In this document: piece by piece, positions 1 to 7,521 of the stretch
How the letters are laid out: each line of letters starts with the position of its first letter
Numbering within the stretch: the stretch's first letter is position 1
Source of the DNA: Nitrobacteraceae bacterium AZCC 2146
GTDB taxonomy: Bacteria > Pseudomonadota > Alphaproteobacteria > Rhizobiales > Xanthobacteraceae
Direction of reading: 5' to 3'
DNA length: 64,000 nucleotides
Assembly (NCBI GenBank): GCA_036924855.1
Contig: JBAGRP010000001.1
Location: 6,560,001 to 6,624,000 of the forward strand
The notes under the pieces: model-generated
The model's input: only the letters and a program-made list of their open reading frames with translations
The model's database searches: none
What the model was told of the DNA's origin: nothing
Translations under genes and position numbers: made by a program

Positions 1-468
1 GTCGAAATCAAGCAGATCTCCGCCTATTCCTGCCGCGGCATGAACGGCAATTCGCGCGCGCATATTTCCGAGCACGCTTTCGGCAACGCGCTCGACATCG
101 CCTCCTTCACGCTGGCCGATGGCCGCAAGATTTCAGTCAAGGATGGCTGGAAGGGCATGCCGGAAGAGCAGGGGTTCCTGCGCGACGTGCAGGGCGCGGC
201 GTGCCAGGTGTTCAACACCGTGCTGGCGCCGGGCTCCAACGTCTATCACTACGATCACATCCACGTCGATCTGATGCGCCGCTCCAGCCGCCGCATCATC
301 TGCCAGCCGGCCGCCGTCTCGGGTGAGGAGATCGCGTCGCGCGCGATGCCGCGCAGCACCTATTCCAGCCGCGAGCCGGCCGTGACCGGATCGCTCGGCG
401 GCCGCGCTGCGAAAAAGCCTTCGCGCAAGGCCGCCTATGATGACGCGGCAGACTACGAGAACGAGTAG
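1..468 (+). CDS. Extensin-like C-terminal domain protein (5' truncated by window)
   Basis: The reading frame is open from base 1 to the TAG at 466-468, so the N-terminus lies outside the window. The visible 155 residues contain the end of an extensin-like C-terminal domain: a Cys in AYSCRG, a SEHAFGNALDIASF stretch with Ser-Glu-His and Asn-Ala-Leu-Asp, and YHYDHIHVDL near residue 85. The family resembles D-Ala-D-Ala carboxypeptidase/MepA-type metal-binding folds, and the HxxD and HxH residues would fit such a site, but that function is inferred. After the domain comes a low-complexity basic tail rich in Ser, Arg and Ala. It converges with the TetR gene, whose stop is 12 bp away. Domain assignment is fairly sure; the enzymatic role is not. 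Confidence 0.8.
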   Translation, partial: VEIKQISAYSCRGMNGNSRAHISEHAFGNALDIASFTLADGRKISVKDGWKGMPEEQGFLRDVQGAACQVFNTVLAPGSNVYHYDHIHVDLMRRSSRRIICQPAAVSGEEIASRAMPRSTYSSREPAVTGSLGGRAAKKPSRKAAYDDAADYENE

Positions 469-480
469 CGGAAAGCCCTG

Positions 481-1122
481 TCAGGCGGGCTTCGTGCGAT
501 AGGCGGCGAGAAACATCTTCATCGCGCTATCGACAACCCTGGCAATTTGCGCAGGCGAGGGCGCCGGCGCGGCCTGGAAAACAAATGGCATAAACAGAGA
601 TGCCTGGCAGCACATCATGAATTGCGACGCTGCCAGCTGGCAGTCGTCGATCGCGATTTCGCCGGCGGTCACGCGCGCGTCGAGATAGGTCGCGAAGCGA
701 TTGATCGTCAGCGCGATCACGTTGTTGTAGAAACGCTGACCCACTTCCGGCATTCGCTCGGCAATGGCCATCACCGTCCGCGTCGAAGATCCGCCGCCGG
801 GCCGGCAGAGCAATTGGATATAGGCGGTGCCAAAATCTTTCAGTGTGGTCTCGACGTCGCGTGCGAGATCGAAATTGAACGCGGCCTTGCCCTGCTCGAG
901 TACTTCTTGCTCGACGATGGCTTCGAACAATCGGCTCTTGTCAGCGAAGTAGACATAGAGCGTGCCCTTCGACACGCCGGCGGCGCGCGCAATCTCTCCC
1001 ATGCTGGCGCCGTCAAAGCCGAGATTCATGAAGACCGCGCGCGCGCCATCGAGAATCTGCCGCCGCTTGGCGCTGTCTTCGTCGCCGACGACCGAAATCG
1101 CGGCTTGGTGCTGTGCAACCAT
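481..1122 (-). CDS. TetR/AcrR family transcriptional regulator
   Basis: The 213-residue protein has a TetR helix-turn-helix at about residues 20-66 (RRQILDGARAVF, then GVSKGTLYVYF, then DKSRLFEAIV), followed by an all-helical ligand-binding region of the size usual for the family. The start is the ATG read from 1122. It is divergent from a membrane-fusion/MFS efflux operon, and the intergenic region carries a perfect inverted repeat at 1207-1227 plus a second dyad at 1162-1179. This is the standard arrangement for a local repressor relieved by a pump substrate. The inducing ligand cannot be read from the sequence. Confidence 0.93.
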   Translation of the reverse strand: MVAQHQAAISVVGDEDSAKRRQILDGARAVFMNLGFDGASMGEIARAAGVSKGTLYVYFADKSRLFEAIVEQEVLEQGKAAFNFDLARDVETTLKDFGTAYIQLLCRPGGGSSTRTVMAIAERMPEVGQRFYNNVIALTINRFATYLDARVTAGEIAIDDCQLAASQFMMCCQASLFMPFVFQAAPAPSPAQIARVVDSAMKMFLAAYRTKPA

Positions 1123-1161
1123 TAGTTCAGCCTGTCCGGTAAATTAGCTGAGTCACACACA

Positions 1162-1179
1162 TTTCCGAAAGGTCGGAAA
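1162..1179. promoter_or_regulatory. Second dyad in tetR-emrA intergenic region
   Basis: TTTCCGA at 1162-1168 and TCGGAAA at 1173-1179 form a perfect 7-bp inverted repeat with a 4-bp centre. It lies closer to the TetR gene than the main palindrome and shares the CCGA/TCGG core with it. It could be an autoregulatory operator for the TetR gene; this is inference. Confidence 0.45.
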
Positions 1180-1206
1180 CTTATGCTCTCAGGGCGACAA
1201 TCTATC

Positions 1207-1227
1207 TTGACCGAACCGTTCGGTCAA
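1207..1227. promoter_or_regulatory. Perfect 10-1-10 palindrome, probable TetR operator
   Basis: The half-site TTGACCGAAC at 1207-1216 is repeated exactly inverted at 1218-1227 around one central C. Odd-centred palindromes of this kind with GACCG/CGGTC arms are typical TetR-family operators. TTGACC within it could serve as a -35 box, with TAAATG 17 bp downstream as a weak -10, so bound repressor would occlude the efflux promoter. It lies 74 bp upstream of the chosen emrA start. Confidence 0.75.
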
Positions 1228-1301
1228 TGTAAATGAAAAGCCAGTGCGCTGGAATTCCGGTTGGTGCCGGTGTTTTTGCCAGACAATTTCAGGAGGCCTC
1301 G

Positions 1302-2573
1302 ATGGCCGGACCGCGCGACCAGGCTGCCCGTATCATTCGCCCTGAGTCGGAGGCGACCGAGGCCGCGCCGGTGCGCGTCGTATCGACCGCGTCAGCCGAG
1401 GCGCATGCCCTCGCTTCTGACGACTCCGTTGCCCGCGGCCCCGCGGATGCCCCCGCGCCCGAAAAGCCGGCGACGGAAAAGCCCGCCCCGCCGGCGGCCG
1501 AAGCAAAGCCGGCGGCGGCTCCGAAATCCGGCAAGAAGAGAGTCGTCCTGCTGGGCGTCGGCGCCGTGCTGGCGCTCGCAGCCGCAGCCTATGGCGTGAA
1601 CTACTATCTGGTCGGTCGCTTCATGGTCAGCACCGACGACGCCTATGTCCGCGCCAACAACACCACCCTTGGTGCGCGCGTCGCTGGCCATATCGCCGCG
1701 ATCCTGCCGGGCGACAACAAGCCGGTGAAGGCCGGCGACGTGGTTTTCAAGATCGATGATGGCGACTACCGCATCGCCGTCGATGCCGCGCGTCGCAAGA
1801 TCGCGACCCAGCAGGCGACCATCGAGCGCATCGGCCGTCAGGTTAGCGCGCAGGAAAGCGCGGTCGAGCAGGCCAAGGCGCAGATGGCCTCGGCCGATGC
1901 CGCCTCGAAGCGCGCGCAACTCGACTTCGATCGTCAGGAAGCGCTGAGCACCAAGGGCTTCGCCTCGCGCGCCACTTTTGAAACCTCGCAGTCCAGCCGC
2001 GACCAGACCGCGGCGTCGGTTCAGGCGGCCCAGGCGGCTTTCGATGCCGCGCGCGACAATGTCGAAGTCACCAAAGCGCAGCAGAATGAAGCCCGCGCCC
2101 AACTCGCGGAATTGCAGAGTTCGCTCGACAAGGCACAGCGCGACCTCGACTTCACTTTGGTGAAGGCGCCGGTCGATGGCATCTTCTCCAACCGTCTCGT
2201 CAACGCCGGCGACTTCATCCAGATGGGACAGCGGCTCGGCAACGTGGTGCCGCTCGACGACGTCTATATCGACGCCAACTTCAAGGAGACGCAGCTGCGC
2301 CGCCTGAAGCCGGGCCAGCCGGTCAGCATTGAACTCGACGCCGACTCAAGCCGCGCCATTGAAGGCACCGTCGACAGCCTGGCGCCGGCCGCGGGCTCTG
2401 TGTTCACGCTGCTGCCGCCGGACAACGCCACCGGCAACTTCACCAAGATCGTGCAGCGCGTGCCGGTGCGGCTGCGCGTGCCAGCCGCCGTCGCCAAGGA
2501 AAACCTGCTGCGCGCCGGCATGTCGGTCTACGTCCGCGTCAACACCAAGCCGGGTGCCGAGCCCGCGCGCTGA
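1302..2573 (+). CDS. emrA: EmrA/HlyD-type membrane fusion protein
   Basis: This is the periplasmic adaptor of a tripartite drug efflux pump linking the EmrB-like permease to an outer-membrane channel. The 423-residue product has a Pro/Ala-rich cytoplasmic N-terminus, one membrane segment at about residues 80-102, TDDAYVRA just after it, a split biotinyl-lipoyl domain (GARVAGHI near 122 and KAPVDGIFSN near 290) and a long coiled-coil hairpin between the halves. I chose ATG 1302 because AGGAGG lies 5 bp upstream; an in-frame start at 1233 has no such site and would overlap the operator region. The permease gene follows after 16 bp. The divergent TetR gene probably represses both. The symbol reflects family, not proven orthology. 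Confidence 0.9.
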   Translation: MAGPRDQAARIIRPESEATEAAPVRVVSTASAEAHALASDDSVARGPADAPAPEKPATEKPAPPAAEAKPAAAPKSGKKRVVLLGVGAVLALAAAAYGVNYYLVGRFMVSTDDAYVRANNTTLGARVAGHIAAILPGDNKPVKAGDVVFKIDDGDYRIAVDAARRKIATQQATIERIGRQVSAQESAVEQAKAQMASADAASKRAQLDFDRQEALSTKGFASRATFETSQSSRDQTAASVQAAQAAFDAARDNVEVTKAQQNEARAQLAELQSSLDKAQRDLDFTLVKAPVDGIFSNRLVNAGDFIQMGQRLGNVVPLDDVYIDANFKETQLRRLKPGQPVSIELDADSSRAIEGTVDSLAPAAGSVFTLLPPDNATGNFTKIVQRVPVRLRVPAAVAKENLLRAGMSVYVRVNTKPGAEPAR

Positions 2574-2589
2574 TCGTCAGGACAGACCG

Positions 2590-4179
2590 ATGGCCGCCTC
2601 GACCACAGCAACACCCGGCGCGATACCGGCCAGCGCCGCTCCCTCGGAGCGGATTGCGCCGAAGCGGCTGTTCGCCTTCCTGATCATGGTGTTCGGGATG
2701 TTCATGTCGATCCTGGACATCCAGATCGTCTCGGCATCGCTGTCGGACATCCAGGCCGGCCTGTCGGCGAGCTCCAGCGAAGTGTCGTGGGTGCAGACCG
2801 CCTATCTGATCGCCGAAGTGATCGCGATTCCACTGTCCGGCTTCCTGTCGCGGGCGCTCGGCACCCGCATCCTGTTCGCGATCTCGGCGGCCGGCTTCAC
2901 CGTCGCCAGCCTGATGTGCGGCTTCACGTCGTCGATCGAGCAGATGATCCTGTGGCGCGCCATCCAGGGCTTTCTCGGCGCCGGCATGATCCCGACGGTG
3001 TTCGCCTCGGCCTATACGGTGTTTCCGCGCTCCAAATTCCACATCGTCGCGCCGATCATCGGCCTCGTCGCCACCCTGGCGCCGACCGTCGGCCCCACCG
3101 TCGGCGGCTTCATCACCGACGCGCTGTCGTGGCACTGGCTGTTCTTCATCAACGTGGTGCCCGGCATCGGCATCACCCTCGGCGTGCTGGCGCTGGTGGA
3201 TTTCGACGAGCCGCATTTCGAACTGCTCGACCATTTCGATTGGTGGGGCCTCGGCTTCATGGCCGGCTTCCTCGGCGCGCTGGAATATGTGCTGGAGGAA
3301 GGCCCCCGCAACGACTGGTTCGGCGACACCTCGATTGCCATCTTCGCCGTGGTCTGCGTGGTCTCCTGCGTGTTGTTCTTCTGGCGCGTGCTGACCGCGC
3401 GCGAACCGATCGTCGACATCCGCGCCTTCACGGACCGCAATTTCGCGCTCGGCTCGATGTTCTCGTTCTGCATCGGCATCGGACTCTACGGCCTGACCTA
3501 TCTGTACCCGCGCTATCTCGCGGAAGTGCGCGGCTACAGCGCGCTGATGATCGGCCAGACCATGTTCGTCTCCGGTGTCGCGATGTTCTGCATGGCGCCC
3601 ATCGTCGGCCGCCTGATGACCAAGGTCGATTTGCGCTACCTGATCGCGCTCGGCCTCGTGCTGTTCGCCATGGGCACCTGGCAGATGACCTGGATCACCC
3701 GGGAGTTCGACTTCTATGAATTGCTGGTGCCGCAGATTCTGCGCGGCATGGGCATGATGCTGGCGATGGTGCCGGTCAACAACATCGCGCTCGGCACCCT
3801 GGCGCCGGAGCGGCTGAAGAATGCCTCGGGCCTGTTCAACCTCACGCGAAACCTCGGCGGCGCGCTCGGTCTTGCTCTGATCAACACCGCGCTCGATGAC
3901 CGCACCGACTTTCACATCTCGCGGCTGCACGACAAGGTCACCTGGGGCAACGCGATGGCGGTCGAGACGCTCAACAATTTTACCCAGAAATTCCAGGGCA
4001 TGGGCGACGCCTCGATCATGGCGCTGAAGCAGCTCAATCAGATTGTGCATCGCCAGGCCACCGTGATGGGCTTCGGCGACGCGTTCTTCCTGCTGTCGTT
4101 CTTCTATCTCGCGCTGAGCACGCTGGTGCTGCTGCTCAACAGGCCGAACAACCCGGCCTCGGCCGGCGGTGGGCATTGA
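2590..4179 (+). CDS. emrB: EmrB/QacA-type MFS drug efflux permease (DHA2, 14 TM)
   Basis: The 529-residue proton-driven exporter belongs to the DHA2 branch. After a short Ala/Pro-rich cytoplasmic start, membrane segments begin at LFAFLIMVFGMFMSILDIQI, which carries the LDxxIV-type motif in helix 1; the WVQTAYLIAE motif of helix 2 and a motif-C-like PTVGPTVGGFITD follow. Length and hydrophobic periodicity fit 14 helices. ATG 2590 begins 16 bp after the emrA stop; upstream in-frame starts would lie inside emrA. The two genes form one operon, presumably under the divergent TetR regulator. Substrate specificity is unknown. Confidence 0.92.
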   Translation: MAASTTATPGAIPASAAPSERIAPKRLFAFLIMVFGMFMSILDIQIVSASLSDIQAGLSASSSEVSWVQTAYLIAEVIAIPLSGFLSRALGTRILFAISAAGFTVASLMCGFTSSIEQMILWRAIQGFLGAGMIPTVFASAYTVFPRSKFHIVAPIIGLVATLAPTVGPTVGGFITDALSWHWLFFINVVPGIGITLGVLALVDFDEPHFELLDHFDWWGLGFMAGFLGALEYVLEEGPRNDWFGDTSIAIFAVVCVVSCVLFFWRVLTAREPIVDIRAFTDRNFALGSMFSFCIGIGLYGLTYLYPRYLAEVRGYSALMIGQTMFVSGVAMFCMAPIVGRLMTKVDLRYLIALGLVLFAMGTWQMTWITREFDFYELLVPQILRGMGMMLAMVPVNNIALGTLAPERLKNASGLFNLTRNLGGALGLALINTALDDRTDFHISRLHDKVTWGNAMAVETLNNFTQKFQGMGDASIMALKQLNQIVHRQATVMGFGDAFFLLSFFYLALSTLVLLLNRPNNPASAGGGH

Positions 4180-4194
4180 CGCTGCTTCCTTAGT

Positions 4195-5097
4195 TCACAC
4201 CGGCGCATCCGGCAGTCGCTGCGCCCGCGTCCGCGAACTGATCGCGACGACGGCCACCACCGCTGCTGCGAACAGCATGATCTGCCACGTGATCGTCTCG
4301 TCATTGAAGACAGCCGCAAATCCAAACGTCACGAACGGCTGTAACAATTGCACCTGCGACACCCGGGCGATGCCGCCCATGGCCATGCCGGCATTCCAGG
4401 CGAAGAACCCGATCCATTGCGAGAACACCGCGACATAGAGCAGAGCCAGCCATGGTTTTAGCGGGATCGCTGTCAGCTCCGCGGGCAAGGTCCATGCAGC
4501 TGCCGGCAACGAAATCGGCAGCGCCATCACCAGCACCCAGCTGATCACTTCCCATCCCGGCATTTCCGCGGTGAGGCGTCCCGAAAAGCCATAACCGATT
4601 GCGGACGCCGCGACGGCGCCGAACAGCAGCAGATCGCCCGCCGACAGCGCGCCGCCGCCCTGGCGCAGCGCAAAGGCGATCACGATGGCGGCGCCGGCCA
4701 GCGACGCGACCCAGAACAGCGGTTTTGGCCGTTCGTGGGTGATGACGACGGCGACGCAGGCGGTGGCCAGCGGCAGAATTCCCAGCACGACGCTGCCATG
4801 CGAGGCGCCAACGGTCTTCAAGGCCACTGCCATCAGGAACGGAAATGTGACGGCAATGCTCAGCATCACCAGCGCCAGCTGTGGCCACAGCCGGCGCGGT
4901 GGCAGCGGCCGTCGCAGAATGACGAGCAGCACCAGCGCGCACAGGCCGGCGATGGCGGTGCGCAACGCGGTCAGCGCAAAAGGATCGATCGCCAACACCC
5001 CGATCCGCGTCGCCGGCAGCGTGCCGCCGAAAACGATGACGCCGATGAGGCCCAGCAACAGGCCGAGATGTTCGCGAGACAAGGAGGGGAAGGACAT
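4195..5097 (-). CDS. EamA/DMT-superfamily permease
   Basis: The 300-residue integral membrane protein has ten predicted helices and the internal duplication of EamA transporters: one repeat from about residue 10 to 135 (GGTLPATRIGVLAIDPFALTALR) and a second from about 150 to 285 (SQWIGFFAWNAGMAMGG). Such proteins export metabolites, amino acids or drugs; no substrate can be assigned. It converges with the emrB-like gene, the stops being 15 bp apart, and is followed upstream by the RNase P RNA gene on the same strand. The start is the ATG at 5097. Confidence 0.88.
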   Translation of the reverse strand: MSFPSLSREHLGLLLGLIGVIVFGGTLPATRIGVLAIDPFALTALRTAIAGLCALVLLVILRRPLPPRRLWPQLALVMLSIAVTFPFLMAVALKTVGASHGSVVLGILPLATACVAVVITHERPKPLFWVASLAGAAIVIAFALRQGGGALSAGDLLLFGAVAASAIGYGFSGRLTAEMPGWEVISWVLVMALPISLPAAAWTLPAELTAIPLKPWLALLYVAVFSQWIGFFAWNAGMAMGGIARVSQVQLLQPFVTFGFAAVFNDETITWQIMLFAAAVVAVVAISSRTRAQRLPDAPV

Positions 5098-5261
5098 GGC
5101 GCGACAACTAACGAGTTTGGTGACGCGCGCATAGCGTCTGCACCCGAGAACTCACCCAATGTCGAGCATGGCGGCCATGCATGGCGCCGGCCGCGAAGCT
5201 GTCGGCTCAAACTGGCGAGGGGCCCGGCGTGTTGCGCCGAACCCCTCGTTTTCAGAATAAT

Positions 5262-5695
5262 ATCAGCCGGCCTGTAAGCCGGGTTTTGTAGGGCACCGCC
5301 CGATTGCTCGAACGATACGTGACGGCCATTCCTCTGGGACCCCGTTTGCACGTGGCCTCAAGCAACCTACCCGGACAGCGAGCAAGACATTGCCCTGCAG
5401 TGTTATCGCTCGAGGTGAGCGAACTGACTGCGTTGCTGTCCCTATTCGGTTTTGCTCCCGGTGTGGTTTGCCATGCCGTTTCCGTTGCCGGACCCGCGGT
5501 GCGCTCTTACCGCACCTTTTCACCCTTACCGCGCCAACTCCTTGCGGAGGGAGGCGAGGCGGTTCGTTCTCTGTGGCACTTTCCCTGGGGTCACCCCCGC
5601 CGGCCGTTAGCCGGCACCGTATGTCGATGGAGCCCGGACTTTCCTCTCCCGCAGCCTTTCGACCGTAGCGGGAGCGGCCGTCCAGCCGACTGACG
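5262..5695 (-). ncRNA. rnpB: RNase P RNA (bacterial type A)
   Basis: Read on the minus strand this region gives the conserved ribozyme elements in order: a GAGGAAAGTCCGGGCTCC block near the 5' end, CGGCTAACGGCCGG, GGGTGACCCCAGGGAAAGTGC, AAGGGTGAAAAGGTGCGGTA, AAACCACACCGGGAGCAA, and near the 3' end GGGTAGGTTGCTTGAGG and ACAAAACCCGGCTTACAG. The ends pair as helix P1: UCAGUCGGC (5685-5693) with GCCGGCUGA (5263-5271). The length of about 434 nt suits an alphaproteobacterial RNase P RNA, which trims tRNA 5' leaders. ORFs predicted here on either strand are spurious. Exact ends are uncertain by a few bases. Confidence 0.95.
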
Positions 5696-5842
5696 GGAAA
5701 GGCATGGGGGTTGTCAGTGTCGGCGTCAAGCCGGGAAAGCGGGCGACGGCGGGCAAAATAAATTATCCTGAAAATGTCGTTCCGCGGCCGGGCCGTTCGA
5801 CTGGTCTTCGGCGAATGGCGCCGGTCAAAAGGAGTGCGCGAG

Positions 5843-6196
5843 ATGCAGTATCTGTTGCTGATCTATCAGAACGAAACCGAAGCGGACAAGCTCGATGCCA
5901 GGATCACCGGGAAGATGACCGAAGAATACGGCGCCTTCACCCGCTCCATCATCGAAACGGGAAACTTCAAGGCCGGCGACCGGCTGCAGCCGGTATCGAC
6001 GGCCACCACCGTCCGTATCCGCGATGGCAAGACGCTGACCACCGACGGGCCTTTCGCGGAAACCCATGAGCAACTAGGTGGCTATTACCTGATCGACGCC
6101 AAGGATCTCGATACGGCACTGGCCATTGCGGCGCGGATGCCGGGTGCGCGACATGGATCGATCGAGGTCAGGCCGATCTGGAACTACAATAAGTAG
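5843..6196 (+). CDS. YCII-like DGPF-domain protein
   Basis: The 117-residue protein has a YCII-fold N-terminus (MQYLLLIYQNE) and the family-defining DGPF motif at residues 68-71, in TDGPFAETHEQLGG. ATG 5843 is chosen because AAAAGGAG sits 8-15 bp upstream. DGPF proteins have no firmly established biochemistry but are encoded next to ECF42 sigma factors, as here: the sigma gene starts 27 bp downstream and the pair is probably one operon. A role in signalling to the sigma factor is inference from conserved neighbourhood. Confidence 0.9.
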   Translation: MQYLLLIYQNETEADKLDARITGKMTEEYGAFTRSIIETGNFKAGDRLQPVSTATTVRIRDGKTLTTDGPFAETHEQLGGYYLIDAKDLDTALAIAARMPGARHGSIEVRPIWNYNK

Positions 6197-6223
6197 CTGC
6201 GTCACCATGGAGATGCGGCAGCG

Positions 6224-7474
6224 ATGACGCCGGTCGAGATCGAACGGATATTTCGCGACGAGGCGGGGCGCGCTTTGGCGACGCTGATCCGCCTCGTTGG
6301 CGATTTCGATCTCGCCGAAGACGCGCTGCAGGATGCTTTCGCCGCGGCGCTGCAGCGCTGGCCCGAAGCGGGCGCTCCGTCGAACCCGCGGGCGTGGCTG
6401 GTCAATGCCGGCCGCAACAAGGCGATCGACCGGATCCGGCGGCAGGCCAGCTTTCGCAACAAGCAGGACGCGCTGCTGCAGGAGACGCTGCTGCGCGCCG
6501 CGGGCGATGAGGATACAAGCGACGCCGTGCTCAATGATGACATGCTGCGGCTGATCTTCACCTGCTGTCATCCGGCCTTCGCGCTGGAGGTCCAGGTCGC
6601 GCTGACGCTGCGCACCGTCTGCAGCCTCGGCACCGCGCAGGTCGCGCGGGCGTTTCTGGTGAGCGAGGAGGCGATGGCGCAGCGGCTGGTCCGCGCCAAG
6701 CAGAAAATCCGGCTGGCCGGAATTCCCTATGAGGTCCCGGATCGCGATGCGCTGGTGCCGCGGCTGCGCGGCGTGCTCGCGGTGATCTATCTGGTGTTCA
6801 CCGAGGGCTATGTGGCGACCTTGGGGCAGGATCTGATGCGCCCGGATCTGTCGCAGCAGGCGATCCGGCTGGCCCGGCTGCTCGACGGACTGATGCCGCA
6901 GCGCGGCGAGATCATGGGCCTGCTGGCGCTGATCCTGCTGCATGACGCGCGCCGGGCTGGTCGCCAGACCTCCGACGGCGATATCGTGCTGCTGGAAGAG
7001 CAGGATCGTACGTTGTGGGATCGGCGGCAGATCGCCGAGGGCCTGCAACTCGTCGAAGAGGCGCTGCGCGCGCCGGGACGTCCCGACTCCTATGCCGTGC
7101 AGGCCGCGATCGCGGCGCTGCATGCGCAGGCGCCGAGCTATCAAACAACCGACTGGCCGCAGATCACGGGTCTCTATGAGGTGTTGCTGCGGACCAGTCC
7201 GTCGCCGGTGATCGAACTCAACCACGCCGCGGCGGTGTCGATGGTCGATGGCCCGCTGCATGCGCTGAATCTCGTCGATGCGCTACAGGCGCGCGGCGGG
7301 CTCGATGGCTACGATCTGTTGCCGGCTGTGCGCGCCGATCTGCTGCGCCGGCTTGGCCGGCGTGATGCGGCGCGTGACGCTTATCTCGCCGCGATGGCGG
7401 CAACGCAGCTCGCACCGTTGCAACGGCTTTATGCACGACGACTGGCCGAGCTTGATGCCAAGCCGAGCGACTAG
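6224..7474 (+). CDS. ECF42-family RNA polymerase sigma factor with long C-terminal extension
   Basis: The 416-residue protein starts with sigma region 2 (residues about 10-80, [16 protein letters not shown] and [18 protein letters not shown]) and sigma region 4 (about 120-170). Between them is FTCCHPAF at 112-119, a hallmark of ECF42 sigma factors. It is twice the size of ordinary ECF sigmas because of a helical, TPR-like domain from about residue 190 to the end ([37 protein letters not shown]). In characterised ECF42 proteins this extension, not a separate anti-sigma factor, controls activity. The upstream partner is the DGPF protein. Target promoters were not identified. Confidence 0.92.
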   Translation: MTPVEIERIFRDEAGRALATLIRLVGDFDLAEDALQDAFAAALQRWPEAGAPSNPRAWLVNAGRNKAIDRIRRQASFRNKQDALLQETLLRAAGDEDTSDAVLNDDMLRLIFTCCHPAFALEVQVALTLRTVCSLGTAQVARAFLVSEEAMAQRLVRAKQKIRLAGIPYEVPDRDALVPRLRGVLAVIYLVFTEGYVATLGQDLMRPDLSQQAIRLARLLDGLMPQRGEIMGLLALILLHDARRAGRQTSDGDIVLLEEQDRTLWDRRQIAEGLQLVEEALRAPGRPDSYAVQAAIAALHAQAPSYQTTDWPQITGLYEVLLRTSPSPVIELNHAAAVSMVDGPLHALNLVDALQARGGLDGYDLLPAVRADLLRRLGRRDAARDAYLAAMAATQLAPLQRLYARRLAELDAKPSD

Positions 7475-7521
7475 CAGGGCCAGTGCATCTATCTTCGGCC
7501 AGATTGCACAGGCGGACCTGC

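Noticed and set aside
2539..4176. Long minus-strand ORF of 545 codons antisense to the emrB-like gene
   Set aside because: Composition is His/Asp/Arg/Glu-rich with no domain, as expected for the complement of a GC-rich transmembrane gene; the plus-strand frame has clear MFS motifs.
5304..5693. ORFs of about 90-130 codons on both strands at 5.3-5.7 kb
   Set aside because: The region is the RNase P RNA gene; the ORFs do not resemble proteins.
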